Below, piece after piece: positions 58,056-64,000 of a DNA stretch of 64,000 nucleotides. Within the stretch, counting starts at the first letter, position 1. Every line of letters starts with the position of its first letter. The notes beneath the pieces are model-generated. The model ran no database searches. It saw nothing but the letters and a program-made list of their open reading frames with translations, and was not told where the DNA came from. Position numbers and translations under genes: made by a program. The stretch comes from Cytospora piceicola (Eukaryota > Ascomycota > Sordariomycetes > Diaporthales > Cytosporaceae), in contig JALQBC010000026.1 in NCBI GenBank assembly GCA_023375675.1, forward strand, positions 310,001 through 374,000, given 5' to 3'.

Positions 58056-58310
58056 ATGGCCATCACCATCACCACCTGCGCCCACTGCACCAGCGACGTC
58101 CAGAAGAGGCTTAATGCCATGAGACTGCCTCACGAGATGAAGCGCAACGGCAGCAAGACAATCTTCAAGATCAACATCGCCTCACAGCCCTCGACCTGGA
58201 CCGAGAAGGAGCAGCGCTCCCTCACGGCCATGTGCTGGCGCAGCATCCAGTTCACCTACCACCAGGCCGTCCGAAACGGGAACAAGCTGTCATGCTCGTC
58301 GGCGAGATAA
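58056..58310 (+). CDS. Small basic protein of 84 residues
   Basis: Begins MAITITTCAHCTSDVQKRL in the very strong context CAACAAAAATGGCC. An in-frame ATG lies 75 codons upstream, but that part looks like leader sequence and contains the TATA-like element. The protein has two Cys near the N-terminus (C-A-H-C), many Lys and Arg and a helix-like segment EKEQRSLTAMCWRSIQF. There is no signal peptide. Family not recognised. The promoter-like upstream sequence and good start context suggest a real, expressed gene. Confidence 0.6.
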   Translation: MAITITTCAHCTSDVQKRLNAMRLPHEMKRNGSKTIFKINIASQPSTWTEKEQRSLTAMCWRSIQFTYHQAVRNGNKLSCSSAR

Positions 58311-59450
58311 GAAGCCTATGTCGGGATGTCGGGGTGTCTTTCTAGGGAGTTTTTGGGTTTTTCCGGGTTTGGGCAATAAGGGCAGGGCCCTCGGGGGGGG
58401 GTCTGGGGGGTCTACAGGGGCACAGGGTTGTATAGGTTGGCGAGTGGGTCTGCAATCGAAAGTGGTTATATACGACTCTATGTAGCTGCTCCTTCTCGCA
58501 GGCGACAAGGAGCAGTGGGCTAGAGATAGGCTGCTTTCAGCACATTTGACAATCAATAGACTGCAGCCATCTATCAACCACTCCCGAGGTCCCAGATCCT
58601 TTTACTATCACCTCAAGCGCTCCAGGGCTGGGTCACACGCCCATACCAGTTGACCTAGTATTCGCGATAATGCAAGACCCTTCCCATGTAAACGGCTATT
58701 GATGCCCAGAGATTAGCTGTTCTGTCTACGAACTGTCCTTACCGGACGATCTCAGTCTCCAGTTAACTATGCTCCATACTACTCGCTTGATCTCCTATTG
58801 CATAAAATAGAAGCCGGGTCGAGTGGCCCCCTCCCCCATCCCCGAGGGAACTCCGGAGCTACCCTAACCCTCCGCACCAGAATTTGTAAAAAGGGGGTTC
58901 AGGGGTAATTCCACCCAGGCAGCCTCTCATCGCACAGGAACACCAATCGACTGCATCACGCATCTCGCTCAGGCTCGTTGAAGGTTCAGGTATCATGTAA
59001 TGATTTAAATAAAATAAGTGCAGGGTATCAACACTCAACACTCAACACTCGCGCTTATCAGGCCATCTATCTACTTCAGTTTTTGTATAGAACCGTCCGT
59101 CATGTATTCGTTCATCGAAAAGACATGACCAGCTTGAGCCTCCTCCCCCTCCCTCTTCCACACACACACGAACAAAACAAATAAAATTCCGCACATGATA
59201 GACACCCACCCCATGCTTTGTACTTGGCTTGTACTGTACCGGTACTCATTGAAACAGCTGAACACCACGCAACCATCCCAGATAAGCAAAGACACTCCGT
59301 ATCCAAGAGGTCTATAGTCCCCTTTCCCCACCCCCCCCCCCCCCCCATTCCAACAACCTCCACATCCTCCCGTCATCATCATCATCGACCGATGCACAGT
59401 CGCACGGCCGCCCAGCGGAATCCAATCTCCGAGCCCGGGGCCCGAGCAGT
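58311..59450. other. Convergent intergenic region
   Basis: 3' regions of the small gene and the transcription factor gene. A 16-C run lies at 59331-59346. No gene supported. Confidence 0.5.
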
Positions 59451-62400
59451 CTACATCCCATGCGAGCTCCACACACTACCCATGCCCGCCCCAGAGGTCT
59501 CTATCAGGCTCTGGCCCCAGTCGGCCCAGTTGAAGTCATCGTCCATGTTGACGTCGATGTCCTCGGGGTGTAGCCCGTCGTTCCCGGGCGTCAGCGGGAA
59601 GCTGAACGGCCTCGACACGGCACTCGCACCCAGCGGCCGTCCGCCGCCGCCGCCACCGCTGCTCCCCGTGGCGACAGGTGTGTTGGTCGGGCTGTTCCCG
59701 AAGGCCGCGGCCGCGGCGGCCGCCGAGGGGTCGTTCCAAAGCCACGGCGGGATGTTGCCCTGCACCTTGAGCGCGTCGACCAGCGGCGTGGGCTGCATGC
59801 GCGGGTCGCCGGACATGGAGGGCACGCCGGACACGCCGGACGCGCCGTCGCCGTCGGCGAAGTTGCCGAGCTGGCCCCCCTGCTTGGGCATCGGCTCGCC
59901 AGGCATGAAGGGGAACCCCCCGCCGGTCGTGGTCGCCCTCGTCACGTCGTCGTACTGTGGCGCGAAAGCCATCGCCCAGAAGTTTTCGGGCTGGAACTGA
60001 GGCTGGGCCATGGAGTTCCCCACCATGTCTATGGCCCTCGCCTCGTTCGTGTCAGAGCCGGGCAGCTCGCTGATGTCCATGTTTCCTGGGAATTGACGTG
60101 ATACGTCGATGTCTCCGTTTTGTCCTGACTGCTGTTGCTGTTGCTGCTGCGGAGGCAGCGGTTGCTGCTGCAGCTGCTGCTGTTGTGGCTGTGGCTGTGC
60201 GAAAGACTGCGCTCGCTGACTCTCGACTTCTTGAGGTAAAGGCGGCGCGTTGACGAGCTTCCTCCATCGTTCGCTAGCTAATGCGCTCCTGACCGATCCA
60301 GGCATTTCCCCGAGGCTCAAAGGGCCACCCGCTTTGTCACGGTCCTCTATCTCCAACTGCTGCGCAGCGGCGGGATTCGCCTTCAGCCTTGCTATCTCGG
60401 CCTCTCGGTGTTTCCTGGCCTTGAGATATATCTTCTTCAATGGCAGCCAGACAGACTGGTCTCCTGCGATACGGTTGAGGTCTTCAGGATCAGGGCTGGC
60501 GAAAATGGCATTGAGGGCTGCCCATGCTCGCTCAACGGCAGCGCTCCAGGGCCTCCGAACGACCTCCATAAGCACGTATGCTACGGCATGCCATTGCGTG
60601 TACGTCTGGAAGAGCCATCGCCATTGCTTGGATCGTGGGTCTGAGTTAAGTTGGTGGTTGTACTCGAACACCTCGGTGGCGGCGGTGAAGAGGCGGTCGC
60701 GGATCTCGCTGGATAGCATCTCGCCGTTAGGTCCCGGGAAGAGCATAGGTTGGTAGAGGACGAGCGTCATTTTCGCGATGATGACCCTGGCTATATTCGC
60801 GGCTGTCCAGAGAACAGGGTCACGGGAGGGGTCCGAGTTTTGGAAATATTTACGTTCCACCCTTTGGTAAGTTTGCCTCACCATGTTCTCTCGCTCCTGG
60901 AGAGAACTGGCTGCATCTCGCGGACAAGAGGCGGCCGCGGCCGATGACATGGTATGTAGACGCCTTGCGAGCGAGCAGGTTTCGTACCTGCTCAGTGAAA
61001 ATGTCATCTCCGTGATTCCATGTCGCGCCGGGGGCAGTTCTGTTGTGTCTTCTGAAATATCGGCGTCGTTAATGTTCAGCGGAAATTCGGTGTCGAAAGC
61101 CCGATCGACAATCGTTAGGTCGGTACCCTGATCCTCGGCCGATCGGAGGTCCAAGATGCAGAGAGCCCAGAATAACCTGCGGCGCATCTCAATCTCCAAC
61201 GGCGTCAGGCCTGGGAAAGACGTTCCATCGCGATGGAGACCCATGGATTGGCCTATCCGAATGGCCAGCCCGGTCAGGGTCCAGCAAAACCTGGTATCGT
61301 CGTGGCGTCTGACAAGTACAAGGAACAGGATGAAGGCCTGCAGTACAACCAATTCCGAGGAAGTCAGAAATTGGGCCTTGGCAAGGGCTTGCTCCAAGGC
61401 GAATCGGTATTGTGAGATCAGCTTCGGCCTCTCAACGCCGAAATTTTGTTTTACCTGTTCTAGTCAGTATTGGTGGAGAGAAAGGCCAGTATCGTCTTCT
61501 CACATCGTCTTCGTCCATTGACGTGATGGCCGCAAAGTAAACGGCGAACATCAGAGCCTCGTTCTCAGGCGTCAAGCTATCAATATTCTTCCGCGTCTCC
61601 TTGATAAGCTTGCTCGTAGTCGGGATATGTAGGATCTTGACAATTGGGTCCACATTCTCCTGATATACTTGCCACATATAAGGTATCTGGGAAGGTAGGG
61701 GGTGGAGTGATCTCAAATCGACGTCTGCTGATCTGTATCCAAGAACAAAGGCGTGATGGTCGCCGCCAGACCGGTTGTTGACGGTAGCTATTATGCTCTC
61801 GCCGTCATCCGAATCGTCGGACTCTCCGTCCGTCAGTCTCTGAGTCTGGTTCCGCAGTTCATCCAGCTACGATATCCGGTCAGCATCACAACGTTACTAC
61901 GGGATTTACAGGGGGACAGAAAGAACAATGCGCGTCAGGCTTCAGGGATTGCACTAACCTCGTCTGTTATTTTTGACCAGAATGCGCTGCTCACGTATCT
62001 TGTTTTGCCGTGGTCGTTGATAACAAGCCTACCAAACTTCTTGTTGACCGTCTCGGTCCGCTGCGACAGGTTGCCCGAGCTCGAGTTAAAGTTGTATAGG
62101 AACGGCCGACTATCGCCGGACGCAGAGGGCGACTCCTGGCCATGCGTGTTCACACTGTCAGACCTCTCCCCGCGGGGACCAGAGGCGGGCGTATTTTGCT
62201 CGGACGGGTTGGCCAGGGCCTCGGGAGAGTTACCATTGCTAGAATGATTTCTTGCCGTTTCCACCTCGATCTGGCCGCTCAGCTCCTCCACGATGCCCTC
62301 TAATTTTCGCAGGCGCTTCATCAACTCGATCTCTCGCTCGCTCGACGGCTGCTTAGGCGGCGCATTGGGATCCTTTGGGCGTGGACGGCGCGGTGCCCGG

Positions 62401-62738
62401 CCAGGAGCTGGGAAGATACATGGGATCTGTGCTCGACGGCAGTTCGAGCATGGCATGTGCTTGTCGCATCGCACCTTTCTCCTCCGGCATGTCACACAAC
62501 TTCGAGGGTTCAGACGGTCGGAGGGCGTGGCCGTGGGTGTATAAACGGAGGCGCCAGGAAAGGCAGGGTGGGAGTGTGCTTGCGGCGAGGTGTTGCTGTT
62601 GTTTAATGTGCCATTGGTGCTCGGGGTGTCGACGGCTGACGGCAGCTGCAGGTCCGCGAAAGAGTCCACCGGGCTGGTCGGATTGGACGGGTTTGATGCA
62701 GAGGTCGAAGGAGGGAAGTCCAGCCCTGTGCCGTCCAT
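59451..62738 (-). CDS. Zn2Cys6 fungal transcription factor
   Basis: Three exons, 62738-61959, 61866-61504 and 61454-59451, all phase 0, give 1048 residues. The open frame upstream of the ATG starts only at TTG. The zinc cluster is at residues 81-107: CVTCRRRKVRC and CSNCRRAQIPC, with spacing C-x2-C-x6-C-x5-C-x2-C-x6-C. A linker and short coiled coil follow (MKRLRKLEGIVEELSGQIE). The fungal-specific regulatory domain spans about 300-650, with FALEQALAKAQFLTSSELVV, IRIGQSMGLHRDG and RRRLFWALCILDLRS. The C-terminus is low-complexity: a Gln/Pro-rich tract, a run of nine Ala and seven Gly, and a final acidic segment NMDDDFNWADW that could activate transcription. It is nuclear; target genes are unknown. 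Confidence 0.93.
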
Positions 62739-64000
62739 GTTTGAAGTACCAGGCGGGACACGCGGCAGACTGGCTGACAAACTATAGTGAAGCGCCGTGA
62801 GGAGGAGGGAGGAGGGCGGGGTGGGTCGTGGGTTGGCGGGCCGGACACACAGAGTCAGACTCGGATTCGAGCTTGCTTGATGATGGAAGGGTCCCGGATG
62901 GTATATCGTCGTCGAGTCGGCGGAAGCAGTGTCGTCCGGGTGAACGGCAGGTCCGGAAATGTCAGTGCAGGTTGCCGAGGAATGTGGTGGGTGCAACTTT
63001 GTCGGTGACCTTTATCCGGGGGTCCTCGATAGGCGAAAGGCAGGGGTTCTTGGGTCGAGTTGTGTTGAGAGGCTGAAAGGACAACTAAGGTCCACTTTGC
63101 ACAGCGGTTATGTAGGTGTCGAACTGGAGAGGACAAAGAAGGAGTCGCGTATGTTGAGGATGTGGCTGATTATCTGAAATGCGGTGTTTTGTTCAAAGAG
63201 ACTTGTTGTACGGTACGGAAAAGGGAGAAGAGGTTTAGAGGCGCCCTGGAGAAGAGGTCGAAGATCCATTTCTTCACGTCTGTCACTCTAATTCCACTTC
63301 ACGGGCGAGACCGTTGCGCTTCCATGTGCGGGACCGAAGACGGACGGACCCCCACCGCATTATGTCAGCGCGGGGGCAGGAAGAGGCAGGCTACCTGGGT
63401 AGGGTTTTAGGTACCTACCGGCTAGGTATCTACTTGGGTGGTTATCTACCTTATGTACCTCGGCAAGTACTTGACCAAGGTGTACTGCAACTACCGAGGT
63501 ACCTACCGCAACTACTGGTACACCTACTGTAGGAGGTAACTCTTCCCGTGCAAGATACCTGCTTAGGTGCGCAGATAGGTATTCCCCCACGTTGTGACAT
63601 GGCAGAATATTTGTACATTGCGAACACTAAGATATCTACCTAGGTAGGTAAAGGTGAGGAAAAGTTCTAAACCATATCAGGGCATCGTATCGACGATCTA
63701 TGCGGACTCTCACACTCACACTGGGCAACGCCCCTGCCCCTTGCAAGAGTCGTTCGTCTCTTGTACTGTGGTGTATGGGCTGACGTTTCAGTATCGATAG
63801 GCTACCTGGGCACTTACTAGGTACGCTTCGAGTCATGACACTCGAGATACGGCCTGTTCCAGAAAATTCTCTGGCCATAGTGGGAAAATAATCAAGCTAT
63901 CATCACGCTGAGGTGGCTTGGAGGCCTTTTATCCTTACCTGGCCTCCCAGCTCCATTGGTCTCCAGGTCTCGATGACAGTGGTGAATCTCGATTGTTCAC
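62739..64000. promoter_or_regulatory. Upstream region of the Zn2Cys6 gene, palindrome-rich
   Basis: Leader and promoter of the transcription factor. At 63390-63650 it is dense in ACCTACC, TAGGTA and ACCTAGGTAGG motifs, with a perfect TACCTAGGTA at 63637-63646. No further gene is supported to the window end. Confidence 0.5.

Overview
The window is nuclear DNA of a filamentous ascomycete (Pezizomycotina, probably Sordariomycetes). The evidence is short 40-90 nt introns with GTRNGT donors, a Zn2Cys6 transcription factor, a fungal DUF6594-type protein, an intracellular beta-mannosidase, a GH114 enzyme, long intergenic spacers, and one strongly AT-skewed block that looks like repeat-induced point mutation (RIP). 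All calls come from reading the sequence; no database search was run. Many apparent open frames begin at TTG or GTG, so I moved starts to the first sensible ATG.

Layout. 0-3 kb is decayed: a 17-bp minisatellite and a broken MFS permease on the minus strand. 3-14 kb holds a hypothetical protein, an atypical protein kinase, a GH114 glycosidase and an acidic coiled-coil protein. 16-24 kb holds an intact six-exon P450, a tRNA-Gln gene that carries what looks like a spliceosomal intron, a dead P450 that has lost its haem cysteine, a Cys-rich small protein, a tRNA-Thr and a DHA1-type MFS transporter. 24.8-30.2 kb is one large gene for a 1762-residue CorA-like membrane protein with three tandem repeats. 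31-41.5 kb holds a polytopic TLC-like membrane protein, a DHA2-type MFS transporter, a GH2 beta-mannosidase and a Rab-type GTPase with a long insertion. 42.9-50 kb holds an F-box protein, an AT-rich relic of a deaminase-like gene, an Erg26-like sterol dehydrogenase, a second and better preserved deaminase-like fragment, and an SDR. 51-64 kb holds a dsRNA-binding-like protein with an RS-rich tail, a D-2-hydroxyacid dehydrogenase, a DUF6594 membrane protein, a small basic protein and a 1048-residue Zn2Cys6 factor.

The genes do not form one obvious pathway. The P450, dead P450 and DHA1 transporter at 16-24 kb could be leftovers of a small secondary-metabolite or detoxification group, but no backbone synthase is present. 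The rest looks like ordinary housekeeping and accessory genes. The strongest unexplained signal is the tRNA-Gln: removing a 57-nt GTAAGT...TACTAAC...AG segment restores a perfect anticodon stem and leaves a separate 12-nt tRNA-type intron. Three related palindromes (TACCCTAGGGTA, TACCTAGGTA, TACTTAAGTA) also recur far more often than chance in the spacers.
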